Source: Sycobia sp. Sy_11
Taxonomy: Eukaryota > Arthropoda > Insecta > Hymenoptera > Epichrysomallidae
Assembly: GCA_018907035.1 (NCBI GenBank)
Contig: JACCIC010000004.1
Span: 62,001 to 126,000, forward strand
DNA: 64,000 nucleotides
Direction: 5' to 3'
Part shown: piece by piece, positions 12,324 through 25,900 of the stretch
Numbering within the stretch: the first letter of the stretch is position 1
How the letters are laid out: every line of letters begins with the position of its first letter
Notes under the pieces: generated by a model
The model's database searches: none
Seen by the model: only the letters and a program-made list of their open reading frames with translations
Told to the model about the DNA's origin: nothing
Program-made: the position numbers and the translations under genes

Positions 12324-15300
12324 TACTTCTACTGTACACATGAATGACACCACATACTAAAATTGCAATAGCATTTTATTCCCTTAAAATTTTTCGAATT
12401 TTCTGTTCGCAAGGAATCCGGACTAAGTATCTATGAATCCAGTAAAATAATTTTCATTTAGTTATTATTTATATGATTCTTGTCAATATTTAATTCATAG
12501 AATACTTTTATTATGTTTAAAATAGAAATCTGTGTTAACAATTGTTTTATGCAATCTGCATGATTGGTCCTAAGACAATGATTTTCTTCTCATTGTACCC
12601 TAGCCTTGTATAAATATTTAAAATTGTTTATATTCAATTAATGTAAATTAATGTAAATTTTCAATGTTACTCTTAGAGAAAAGACGAATCGACACACATA
12701 ATAATACTAAAAACATATCTAGACGTCATTAAGCATCACATGCATTGCATGCATGCTTAAAAGAGTTTAACAATTGGCTTTTAACCTTCCACCATTTTAT
12801 GAGTAGTCTATAAATTTAGTAGGGGGGAGAAGTCCTGAAATATGTTTTGATTGTAAAGTTTATATCATTATAAAGTTTATATATTATTATAAAGTTTATA
12901 TCATTTTTTACTACTATAATATCCATATAATCTACCAGGAATTCAACAGTTTCAAACTGATCAGCTACTAAATGATCGTTCATAAGGGATGCTACTACAG
13001 AAGGTTCAGATTTATTGAATGTGAAAAAAACTGTAGAATTCTTTCATGGTTAAAAATGTAAAATTGGGTAAAAAAGCAAAAAAGGGAAATCTAAATGTAA
13101 GAAAGGAATTAAAATACAAAATATAGGTTTTTTGTAAGTCGGCAATTTGATAAGAAAGTTTGCTACTATAAAAAAAAATAAAAAAGTTTGTTTAATTCTG
13201 TATTTTATTTCTTAGATTGCTTAATATACAAAATTTTTATTATTTATTTAGATAGATTTATTTATATTAAATTCCAGTTTCTAACAGAAAAGTTATGAAA
13301 CATAGTTATTTCCACGTACGCTATAGAATTCATAATCTTAAAAAGAGGCTCTCATTTTGAGCTTAGCATTAGGCCCCTTTAGAGTTTTATCTGATAAGGG
13401 ATATAGGCATCATATAATAGTTCATTATTCCACAAGACTGATAAGTGATTCATTATGGGATGGCATGAAGTTAACGGCGGAATTGCTAGAGTCATGCCAT
13501 CTGATAAAACATTTATAGGCAGCGTATCGTTTTACTATTTTATAATACGAGTAAAATTAATACATATTTTTATCGGTTTTACAGTCTTTATAATATCATA
13601 TATTAAACTAAAATAATAACAAGCAGACTGTCCGTATTTATTATCACCCCCAAAGAATCTGAAATAGAACTTATTACTAAAAATAAATTAGATTAAAAAT
13701 TAAAAACAATAAAAATAAAAAAATAATAAAATAAAGTAAAAAATCATAAATATAATAAACTATATTCTATTTTAACAAACTATATTCTATTTTAAAAGAT
13801 CTGCCTGTTCCCATCACCTGAAATTTAAATTCTATTTTGGCGTCCGACGTTTCAAACCGCTACGGTTCATCCTCAGGAACTAAACTGAAATGAAAAACCC
13901 AGCATGTTACTATATATAATCTATCCCCACTCTAAATTTATTAGTATAATAGTTATAGGACCCCCATCTTTTTGACTTAAATGTAAAACAAATCTTTTAT
14001 ATTGATAAGCTATGATAAGCGTTGTCCAATTTAGTTGATTCTAACATTAAATTTACATTATTGGGATTCTTCAAACTATCAATATTTTCAAGAGTTTCTC
14101 TTTTATGTAAAACATAACTTTTATATTAATAAAAAATGATAAGTTTTGTCTAATTTACTTGACTCTAACATTAAATTTACATTATTGCGATTCTTTCAAA
14201 TATGAATACTTTTAAGATATATATATATTATAGAAAACCTACATGGTCAGGTAAGTTATTAAATTTTAACTCACAGCAGCAATTCGAAAATAAAATCAAT
14301 AGGTATTGTAAAAGAAGTCATCGACAGATCAATCAAATTATCTCACAAAGATTTTAAAAAATATATTTTAAAATTACTTCAAGAGATATTCAATAATAAT
14401 GATTATACTGTAGATTTGATAAACAAAATGATTGCAGAGAGAGAGTGGATCCAATTTATAATAATACTAGAAAAGATGGAAGACAGGGGGTAATAAGAAT
14501 AAAACCACAGTAATACCATATATAAAAGAATTGTCGGAAAGAATTAGAAGTACTTTCAAAAAACATAATATTAAAGTTTACTTTAGAAATAATAATAATA
14601 CAAGAAGACTATTTAATAATTGTAAAGATAAGAATTTTAAATTTTTAAAAGCGGGAGTGATATACAAAATAAATTGTAAGGATTGTGACAAATGTTACAT
14701 TGGACAAACGGGTAGATACCTAATACAAAGCATATATGAGCATCAGTATATCTTATGAAGCATTAATGGTACATCCGGGCTAAAAGAATATAGTTTAGAC
14801 TAGTTACATTCTTTTGATTTTAAAAATGCTGATATTTTAGAACAAGGTATTAAAAGTAGATATTAAAGAGAAATTCTTGAAAATATTCATATTTGAAGAA
14901 TCGCAATAATGTAAATTTAATGTTGGAGTTAATCAAACTAGACAAAACGTATTATTCTTTATTAATATAAAAATGATGTTTTACATTTAAGTCCGGAGGG
15001 TGGAGATCTTATAAATATTATAACAATAAATTTAGACTAGGGATGGAGTACATATAATGGCTATCTGAGTTTTTCAGTCCAATTTAGTTCCTGAGGACGA
15101 ATAATAACGGTTCAAAACGCCAAAGCAGAATGTAAATTTCAGGTGATGGGGCAGTCAGGTTGGCCTTTGTTAAAATAGAATATAGTTAATTATTTTTATT
15201 ATTTTAATTTTTAATCTAATTTCGTTTTAGTAATAAAGACCGTCTGACTGTTATTATTTTAGTTTAATATATTATAGTATAAAGACTGTAAGACCGATAA

Positions 15301-18300
15301 AAATATTTACTAATTAAATTCAAAACAGTCGACGTAAGTACAATTTTCATTTGTATTTTGATACTCACTTCATACTGGGACATCTGATATATCTGATATA
15401 GGGCTCTTACGGGAAATATCGTATTTTTATACTCGGATGGTAGAAAAAGATGTCCAGGTATTTCGCAGACATTTATAATTGAAATATACTTTCACCCCTT
15501 TTAAATTTTTTACTCCTTTATATATTTGACACAGAGTGGTGACTTTATGTTAATTATAATATTAAAATTAAAATCGTAATAGGACAATTTTTTGGAGATC
15601 TTCGTATTCTATTAAACGAACACCAAACTCTGAGTAGAAAAGGCTGCGAGATACCTGGACATCTTTTTCTACCATCCGAGTATAAACATTTGTCGATGAG
15701 TATAGAGAGCTAGGATTTATTTATTTAAGTGAATAATGATAAGAATAATAACTATTATTATTCTTAGTACAATAATATGATATCTGACATCAAGATAAAC
15801 TATATCCTATAAATGCCGCTATTTACTAAACACACTCTTAATAAGGATTCAAAATTTCATCACACAGACGCTTAAAGGAGTAGATAACCTTACTAAAGAA
15901 GAGTTAGTAATATTGAATAGTTTATTAGATTTGATTAAATATATTTTCATTCAATTATTAATTAATTTTACATGTAAAGTTATTATGATTAATATAAAAA
16001 TTATTGAAATTAAAGTTATTAAATTTTTAACATAAATTTTTATCATAAGTAAATGATCTTAAAAATTTAATTTTTAATATTAGAATAAATATAAATAACA
16101 TTATTATCAAATTTTTAATTAAAGAAATTATTAAAAAAGATCATTTAATTATTGAGACTATATTATCTCTATTCTTCCTAAATTCGTAAAGCATAAGAAT
16201 TAAATTATTAAACTCCAAATTATTATTAAAAAAATAATATATGATAATTCGCAGATGTATAGCTATATCAGCTGATATCATCTAATCGGTGTGACACGTG
16301 TGATCTGAAATTAGCAGTGCATTGACGGGTCATAATAGATTACTTATCGGCCACTCAGCGGCCGTAAAGTGTGAATTTATGGTACGGAGTACTATAAAAC
16401 AAATTGGACTGCTATTATGATGAAAGTTGTTTATAAAATAAGAAAAACATTTGCATTATTTTCAAAGATTTTCATTTGCATTAAAAAAATAATATACGAG
16501 ACGAATATACACATAATATACACATACGAAATTACAAGTATCTTCTTGATTAGGTAAAAATGAAACTCGTTGAATATAAGCTTATTATATTTAATCAGGA
16601 TGATCTAAAAATAATGATCCGTGCTGTGACGGGAGCTTCCCAATATTTTCGTTAAAAAAGCTATTCTACGAACTTAAAAAGAGATAGGTCGTATTCTAGC
16701 TTTGAGAAAATGTTGGGAAGTTCGAAATCAGGTGACGTGTTCGGCTTGCCACCTCGGGCTCTCCGACCGTCAGGCTGCGTGAGAGTTTGGGCTGCGTTCG
16801 GCGAGTGAGGCTTATCGCTCGAAATTTGACCCCATTGAGAGGGAAGTAGAGTTTACAAAAGCGCAGTATGAGCGCTCGAAGATACATTCTTTTTCTGATC
16901 TCTGCTTAGTAAGGTTGTTCTATTAATCATATTTAGTTTTATTGAATTCAATTTTTAATTTAAATATACTTTGTATTGTTTTCTTTTTCTTATTCTAGTA
17001 ATCAAACCTCCCAGCGTATTGTTCAATTACATATATTATAATAATATTGCCTAGCGGCCCATGACCTGGTGAAACAGACAATAAAGGAGCTAAGAATAGA
17101 CATTGCTGTAATCTCCGAACCATATTGTGACAGGGTCAGACCACAGCGCTGGATAACTAACACAAGCAATAGAGCTGCCCTCTGGATTGGTCAAAATAGA
17201 CAGGTACTAAACCAGTCGAATCATCGGAGTGAATTGATATCCTGGGCTAAAATACAAGAAATATACGTCTTTAGTGTATATGCTCCTCCAAGCTTGACGC
17301 ACAAGCAGTTGGAAATCCTTGTAGCTAAATTAGTTGATGAGGCCATGGACAAGAAACCATTATTAATCACTGGCGATTTTAACGCCTGGTCCACAGTCTA
17401 GGGAAGCGCTTCAACGAATAACAGAGGTAGTATGCTACTTGATGGCCTTAATTCTCTTCAACTCCACGTGGTTAATAAGGGATTTGAATCCACTTTCATT
17501 AGGGGAGATAAACAATCAGTTATTTATGTAACATTCGCCAGTGATGACCTGATTCAGCGGATCCTTAATTGGAGAGTAAGCGACCTTTACACCCACAGTG
17601 ATCACAGGGCGATCTTGTACGAGATTGCAGAGAACAAAGTGAAGAACAAGTGCAATGAGTGGATGCCCATACGGAAATGGAACCTCAGATCACTAGACTG
17701 TGAGATGACTAGGACTATGGTGTACTGATGGACAAATGAAATTGCAGAATTGCGCAAGCAATGCCATCGCGCACGTAGACGTGCCCAAAGAGCCCGCACC
17801 CATCGTGATACGTTTAATAGTTTATTTAAAGAAGCACAAAGAGCGCTTGTCAAGGCCATTAAGGCAAGCAAGCGTCGATGCTGGCTTGAACTGTGCGCAG
17901 AGGCCAACAATGACTTATGGGGACGACCATACAAAACAGTCATGGCACGATTGAGTAGGGCAGCAATGCAACCCACTAGCACGGTATTGATTGATAAGAT
18001 TGTTTCCGCTCTCTTTTCCAATGACACCCAAGGGACTGTACCGCGCACGCAACACTCTGACGATATACCCCCCAATAACAGAAATGGAGCTGCATAATGC
18101 TTACGCTAAGATTAGAGAGAGTGCTGCTCCTGGCCCTGATGGTATCCCTAATGCTGCAATTAAGTTGGCGATAGAGAAAAACCCATCTATATTTCTAAAA
18201 GTATATAATGCTTGTCTTCTTGAGGATATTTTTCCTGATTGCTGGAAAACTCAAAGATTAGTTTTGTTACCCAAGGGCAATAAGCCACTTGATGATCCTT

Positions 18301-21300
18301 CATCATACAGGCCATTGTGTATGCTCGACACGGTAGGTAAAATATTTGAAAAAATAATATGTAGCCGACTGGAAGCATTCACTGAAGGATTGCACGGCTT
18401 ATCCTCACGCCAATTTGGATTTCGGAAATCAAAATTAACAGTCGATGCCATTAAACTGGTAGTGTGTACCGCAAGAAATGCAATCAGTGGTAAGAGATGG
18501 AAAGGTGGCACTAAACAGTATTGTGCCATTGTCGCTCTAGATATCAAGAATGCCTTTAATTCAGCGCGCTGGTCTTCTATTATGAGTTCTCTTAAAGAGT
18601 TCGAAGTACCTGGTTATTTACAGAATGTCGTGGCCAGCTACTTTGAGAATAGGATAATATTATACCGAACGGATGAAGGCACTGTATCGCATACGGTTAC
18701 TGCGGGAGACCTCCAGGGCTTGGTTATGGAACCTATATAGTGGAATATTATGTATGATGGCGTGTTGAGGATTACACAACCGCCTGGTTCAATAACAGTA
18801 GGCTACGCCGACGATATCTCACTAGTAGTGACGGCAAGGACCCTTGAAGCACTCACTGAAAATACCAAGTAGGTAGCTGCCGCATTAGGTCTGTGCCATC
18901 TTTACGATACTTGGGCGTACAGCTTGATGCCAGGTTAAACATCAAAGAGCATCTAAAGATATGTGGTGAAAAAGCGCAACGAGTTGCAGCTGCCTTGTGT
19001 CGGCTCATGCCTAACATTGATAGTCCACGTCCACCCCAGAGGAAGCTATTAGCTTATGTTGTTAATTCTCTGAGCATGTATGCATTGCCAATCTGAGATC
19101 ATGTATGTGGAATTAAATCATATTTTGAGCTGGCCATTGCGGCCTGTCGCCGCTCCTGTATACGTATTGTTAGTGGTTATAGGACAGTATCCACCGACGC
19201 TGCTGAGGTACTTGCCGGAATTCTTCCTTTCGATTTAGCTGCAGATAAACTGGCTAGGCTGCACAACATATGTAAGGCCGCAGTGGATTCTCTACAAGGT
19301 GCTAAAAACGTGGAGCGTCATCGTTCTATAGAAATATGGCGAAAACGATGGAACGATTTTAAGAAAGGCAGTTGGACTTATCGTATCCTCCCAGATATAC
19401 AAAGATAGATCAACAGGAAACATGCGAAACTAGATTTCCACCTAACCCAGTTGCTGACTGGACATGGTTGTTTTAGGTTCTATTTCCACTGCTTTCACCT
19501 GGATAATAATGATTTCTGCCCCATCTGTCCGACATTGGTTGAGGATGCTGAGCACATATTAGTGAGCTGCCCCCGTTTTAGAACACAACGTGCGCAATTA
19601 ATTAACACCATTAATAAGCCGATAAGACCAGAGAGCATTATATCAATATTGCTGGTATCTCCTGAAAACTGGAATGCAGTAGCCAGTTTTGCAAAAAAGG
19701 TGATGACCAAACTTAAAAATGCCGATAGAATTAGGCGAATGGCCCAGGATGAATTAGGCTAGCTGATTCTATTTTGAATTTGCAGAGGATGAACACCGAA
19801 CCCCTGATCCCTTGAGTAGATGGGGGCATAGAATAATGTCATACGAAGAGGAGCCGTATAGGCTAACTAACAGCCCCACGAAGTAATATTCTCTGATAGT
19901 TCCGGCGGGATGCTGGTTTCGAAAGGCCACTTGTACAGAGCTTGCTCTGCCTACGCCTATTAAAAACAAACACACACACACATATATATTACATACGACT
20001 TCTATAGAATATGTCTCGGGACGACCGCTATAGAAAGTTTTGTGTTGGGGAGGTAGAATACAATGTCCAGGTATCCCGGGACGAGTCTTACTGCGAGTGT
20101 GCGTGTTCGAATTATAGAATACGAATCTCTTCATAGAAGTCGTATTGACATACTTGCACATTGTTTCCCACCAACTATACACGATACTCCCCGTCGAAGT
20201 CGTTCCAAATCATCTGGAAATTGCACTCTATCATCCGAACACGAAACTCCCCGTAGAAGTTGTCCCAACATACCTGAACATCGTTTTCTACCAACTAAAC
20301 ATGGTACTCCCCGTAGAACTCGTTTCGTCATACCTGGACATCTTCTACCACTCGAACTCGAAAGTACGATTTTTCCCATAGAAGAAATAGTGTCGAGAAA
20401 ACTAGACATCGCTTCCTAACGATTAAACACAATACTCCTCGTAGAAGTCGTTCGAAAAGACATGGTATTGTATTTTACCGTCCCAACACGAATCTTCTCA
20501 AAGAAATTGATTTTCTCATACCTGGACGTCGTTTTCTATCAACTAAATACAATATTTCGCGTAGAAATCGCCCAGAGACACCTGGACATCGTATTCTATC
20601 ATCCGAACATACAACTGCCTATATCTTCGTGAGGCAACAGGATATCGTAATAAACTGGCCGTACACGCCAATATAATATTTTTCAATAGAAATTGTATTT
20701 AAAATGTCTATATATAATATGTACAATATAATATACATACAATACATTAGGTTGTCAAATATCTCCCTTCCGCGTTTTCGCTCTTCATTCAATGCTTTAT
20801 AAAAAGTGTTACAGTGGTCGGATTTACTTCAAATATGCGCCGTTTTGTTCGATAATCTGTTTTCATCTAGACGCCAACTTGATAATACCCCTCTCTTAGA
20901 AACCCCTCTCCTTATTTGCGAAGAACTCGGATAGCCACTTTTCACAAGCCTCTTTTGAGTCCAACTTTACACCACCAAGGGCGTTCGACATAGACAGGGA
21001 CAAGTGTTAATGACTTGGCGGTATGTCCGGGCTATATGGAGGATGCGATAAAACCTCCCATCCGAACTCCCGTAGCTTTTGACGAGTCATCAACGAAGTA
21101 TGTGGTCTGGCGTTGTCCTGGTGGAACATTACATCCTCCCTATTGGCCATTTGTGGACGCTTCTGGTCGATAGCCTACTTCAAGCGGTCCAGTTGTTCAT
21201 AGTAAATGATAGAATTAAACATCTGGCCATATGGGAGCAGCTCATAATGAATTATTCCCTTCCAATCCCACTAAACACACAGCAGAACCTTCCTGGTCGT

Positions 21301-22400
21301 CAATCCCGTCTTGGCCACTGTTTGGGACGGTCCACCGGCCTTGGACCACGACCGTTTTCGCTTAATATTGTCGTATGTGATCCATTTTTCGTATCCAGTC
21401 ACCATCCGCTTCAAAAATGGGTCGAGTTCGTTCCGTTTCAACAGCACATCGCAGGGATTGATTCGGTCCAGAAGGTTTTTTTGCGTTAAATCATGCGGCA
21501 CATAAACATCAAGCTTTTTTTGTATCCAGCCGTCTACAGATGGTTTAAAATGGTTTGGTGACTAACTCTCATCTCCCGGGCGATGTCACGAGATGCCACA
21601 TGCCGGTCTAACTCGATAAATTCCATGATTTGATCGGTATTCGTCATCACAGGTGTTCCGCCGGCTGGCTTATCCATGGCGTCGTTTTCACCGGCTCTGA
21701 ATCGCCGAAAGCATTTCCCTGGCTTCGAAATGATAGCGTGCCATCCCCGAAAATACCATTAATCTCACGGGAGGTTTCTCTCGCGGATTTGCCTTTGACG
21801 AAGAAAAACTAAAATAGTACGAATTTCGGCGTTAGTGAACTCCATGTTTACACGTCTATAACTTTTAAACGCAATTTCCAAACTAATCATACATAGCGTC
21901 GTTTTGTACGTTATATCAAGACCTTTCAAATGTTTAGTATTGCCAGATACGAGCATTTCGTACATAGCGGCGAAATTCACAAGACAAAAAGGCGGAAGGG
22001 AGATATTTGACAACCTAACATATTTCGTATATATTTCATATGTATATTTCGTATATACCCGTTTTTTTAATTAAATACCGTAAATATTTTAATATTGGTG
22101 CTAACTAAATTCGATCAAAATGTTGGTATGCGAATAGCATATTTTTTAAGCCGACGAGGGATATTGTCTTTTTATGCAGAAGTGACGATAAATGTCATAT
22201 ATTAATATACATAGTTTCGAGGTTGTTGGTAAAGAACCATATTTTGCAATATTTCTTTTCTTCAAATTAAAAAAAACAGTCTCTTTGCATAATATAATGT
22301 ATAAAAACAAAAATATAATTTGTCGTCACAAACCATATTCAGTATGATTTGGCATACAGAACCATTTTTTAAGAGAAGGGGAAAGAAAGCCAGAGAGACA

Positions 22401-22457
<57 letters not shown>

Positions 22458-22853
22458 GAGACAGACAGATGTCCACGCGTAAGAGAAAATAAAATTTACA
22501 AAAATGAGATATCCATAAGGCGTGAGAGTAATGTCAGATTAATCTGAAGAACAAAAAATACCGATGTTGCATGTGAAAATTCGTTTGAGCTGGCCTGCTA
22601 TTAATACTTTAAGCGGAGTACTTTGAGTTGATGTTCGTTATTCAAGACACCACCTAGTGGCCGCTGGTGAATCTGATTATTAAAACCATTAACTCAATGA
22701 ATTCATGAAAGTAAAAAGGTTTTTAATAAAAAACATAGCCTATGTCCTTTCTAAGATAATATAGAATATATATGTCAAATTTCAGAACAATCGGTTCAGT
22801 AGTTTTTTCGGTTATCGTGTACAAACAAAAACACGCTTCGTCTTTATAAATTA

Positions 22854-22912
<59 letters not shown>

Positions 22913-22930
22913 TATGATAGATATAGAAAT

Positions 22931-22971
<41 letters not shown>

Positions 22972-25900
22972 ATATTAAAATGGTAAATTAGAAAAGATTG
23001 AAATTATAAGACATACGATGAATAATTTGTAATTAAGATTGTTTAGGTTAAGTGAAATTTTATAGTTTGCTTATAATTTTAATTATATTTTATATGAGTA
23101 ATTACTTTGTAAGAATAAAACTTGCGGTGTCATCTATGCGGGAAAGAGAGAACCATAAGAAATTACCCTCTGTTGAGTAGGACCTCCCCTGATCTGGGAC
23201 TTACTTCCCACGGATAGGAATAAGGGCTACTGATTGGCTATAGAAAACTTATACAATGCCATCACTAATTAGGGAACAAATAAGGAAAAGAAACAGAAAT
23301 AATCTCTTTGGGCCGTGCCCAGAGAAGGAGGATCCATGGCCTTTAAAAATGGCAGATTTTGCCCTTCGGAGGCATTCCTTTCACCTTTTTTAAAATTTTC
23401 ATTTCACGCTTCTCATTCAATTCATTCTCGTTTTTTCCCAAGTTTTCCCCACACTACATTTTTCCAAGTTTTTCTATATTTATTTACCAAAAATCGCTCT
23501 CTTCCTCACTGGATTGAGACCAGAAGAAAGACAAATAAACAAGTGAGTATAAAACAAAATATTAAACCATTTTTTTATATTTTAACTATATCTAATCCTC
23601 TCCGGGGAAGTGGTCGGCCCTTCTTTAAAATAAAGGAAGGTCTATACATGTCCCATATCCTTTTCCTAAAATCTGATTTATAGTAGGGAAGTAAATAGGA
23701 CGGCCTAGGCAAATATAAACTCGTTCCTAAGTTAAGCTCGCCAAGCCGGGATCAGTGCAGCCAAAGAGCTTATATTTGATGCGATTGGAAGGGTGTCTTA
23801 TTAACATGGTTTTCTTTTTACTACTGAAAACTGATCACAGAATCATGAACTATTCTACCGAATATAATTAATGTGTTTACAACGATTATTGCAAAAGAAA
23901 CCACCAAAATAATATTAAAAATTGGCGAAGATGATTGTTTTCTTCTTTTTATCAGTCAAAAATCTTAGTACTCTGAATTTAAGTATAAATATAAAATGAT
24001 GTGGCAATCATTTCGATATATATATGACGACGAATTATGAAACTTATTTTTAAATATGTAGTATATATTATAATGTTACATGTATATGATGCATTGTAAA
24101 ATAGCAGATTATTATAAAAAGAAAGAATAGTGAACATATTCATATCGTAATGGGTATCAATTTATATTGGACCTACTCGTTCTACTCGCCGCTAAAGTAA
24201 CCGATAGTCTACTGAGGAAGTAAACAACTATAAGAGCGGAAAGGGCAAGGGTGGCTCATCATATGAGCAGGCACAGTTTTAACCGCGATTATTGTTCGTA
24301 TAAAGTACAAAATTGACTTCTCTTATTGATTCTCTTACTTAAAGTACAAAATTGACTTCTCAAATAAGACTTCCCTTTTTCATTTTTTCTTTCCTTCTCT
24401 CGTATTATAAAGATTTTTGTTGTTTTTTATGACTTTGATGTACCAGTCTACGGATGTCGATTATTTAATTACCAAATAATTTATTCGTTGATATACTGTT
24501 ATTACTTCGTAGAATATTTAACTACGAGAAACCAATGGAAAAAATTGGGTTACACATGATCATCTCAATATATCTCATCACCGCAGCTTACAATTGCTTT
24601 TTAAGAAAACAACCCCATTTCTGAGATAAAAGTCTAACATCGTAAAAGAAATTGCAGGTGTATATAGTATCGATTGACATGCTATCTTGAATATTTATAA
24701 AAAAAATATCGGTCTTTATTAATTGATATTAATTGTACGTAGAAGTACAATAATAAAGAATAAATATGCGTTCTCATCTGAAATAAATATTGCAAAAGTC
24801 AGAACAATTTGCAATTCTGATATCTAAAATTAGTATTCTATGTAAGAAAAAGTCTTTATTCAGTCTTAAAATTTTTCATTCTTTAAAGATACAATTGAAG
24901 AAAATAATTGAAAATGTTTTTATATTAAAATGAACATTTTGCATATGTCCATAAGTTAACGCTCTGCGTGTGTTAGAGCATGCGCAAGAGGTAGTAGATA
25001 GTGATACTTGGCAATATTTCAGTTACGTTTAAACAAAGAAAAAACTTCCCTTTGAAGTGTTTTCGCGCTGGCCTGACTCCGATATATATTTAAACAAATA
25101 TAGTAATTATGTATTGCATAATGTGCGTCACTTAGACTTATTATGAGTAAGTAAAAGCCTATCCTATTTTTATATAAAAGCAAAGTTGCGAGATAGCAGC
25201 CATAGTAAAAAATAGCAAAATTAAGTTAATTAGCAGAATAGAGAATTCCCGAATTTATAATCAGATGAAACTTAATTTTGCTAAAAGTTTGTATATGTGC
25301 ACGTAAACGTATATAATATTTATCTAACGATTGTAAGAGGCAAAATTGTCATAGCTTTGAAATTTTAGAAAGTGAGCGGAGAGGACAGCATCACGTGACG
25401 AGCGACATTTATGCAAGCTATAAATAAACATAAGATAACGAATAATATATAACATAAATATAACGTAAATATAACATAAATATAACTAACTTAAAAATAT
25501 TTAAAAAATAGTGTCTAAAGATCTGAATTCTGGAGAGTAGAGAGGAGAAGAAACTTCTGGCTATGAGGCAGCACTAATGTTTTCGTAGCTCGATACATCT
25601 ACGTGACGCAAGCATACAAGGGAAGCTTAAATTAGTATTGAAATTTCTATAAAAAGTTGTAACGTTACGCCCCTGACCGCTCCCCACCGTCAGGCTCTTT
25701 TCGCTACACCAGATATGAAACGTTTTTTACCTCTCTAGCTTGCAGTTGCATTCCTCCGGTTCAACCTGCCTCGGCACCTGACCGCTCAACCGGCCGTCAG
25801 GCTCGCTCATTCAAGTCTCTTTTCGATATCTTTTGCTTTATCTGCACTATAGATTGGCCTACGCTCAACCCGCGTAGACTCTTGGCCTCTCGGCCCGCCA

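Larger units (their letters stand above)
13620..15290 (+). mobile_element. Penelope-like element remnant with inverted flanking arms
   Basis: A central plus-strand segment (14225-14870) encodes the C-terminal part of a Penelope-like polyprotein. It is flanked by arms that are inverted copies of one another: left about 13620-14215, right about 14870-15290. Matching blocks include the element end near CCATCACCTGAAATTT (13810) and TTTCAGGTGATGG (15138), and CGCAATAATGTAAATTTA (14905-14922) with its complement near 14160-14190. The right arm is in the natural 3' position and the left is inverted, as often seen in Penelope-like insertions with pseudo-LTRs. The RT domain is missing (5' truncation). 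Confidence 0.75.
17051..19966 (+). mobile_element. 5'-truncated R1-clade-like LINE, plus strand, inactive
   Basis: Close relative of the LINE at 28157-32500 in opposite orientation. It starts inside the endonuclease domain and ends at a 3' tail CCTATTAAAAACAAAC that runs into an AC tract (19966-19981). It encodes an APE-type endonuclease part, reverse transcriptase and a C-terminal zinc region. It is broken by a stop at 17399-17401, a deletion at about 17706, stops after 17726 and at 18738, a deletion at about 18868, and further stops at 19096 and 19408. Clade assignment rests on ORF style and its AC-repeat flanks. Confidence 0.8.

Noticed and set aside
17602..18547. Minus-strand ORFs across the plus-strand LINE
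   Set aside because: Antisense shadows of the endonuclease and reverse transcriptase frames.
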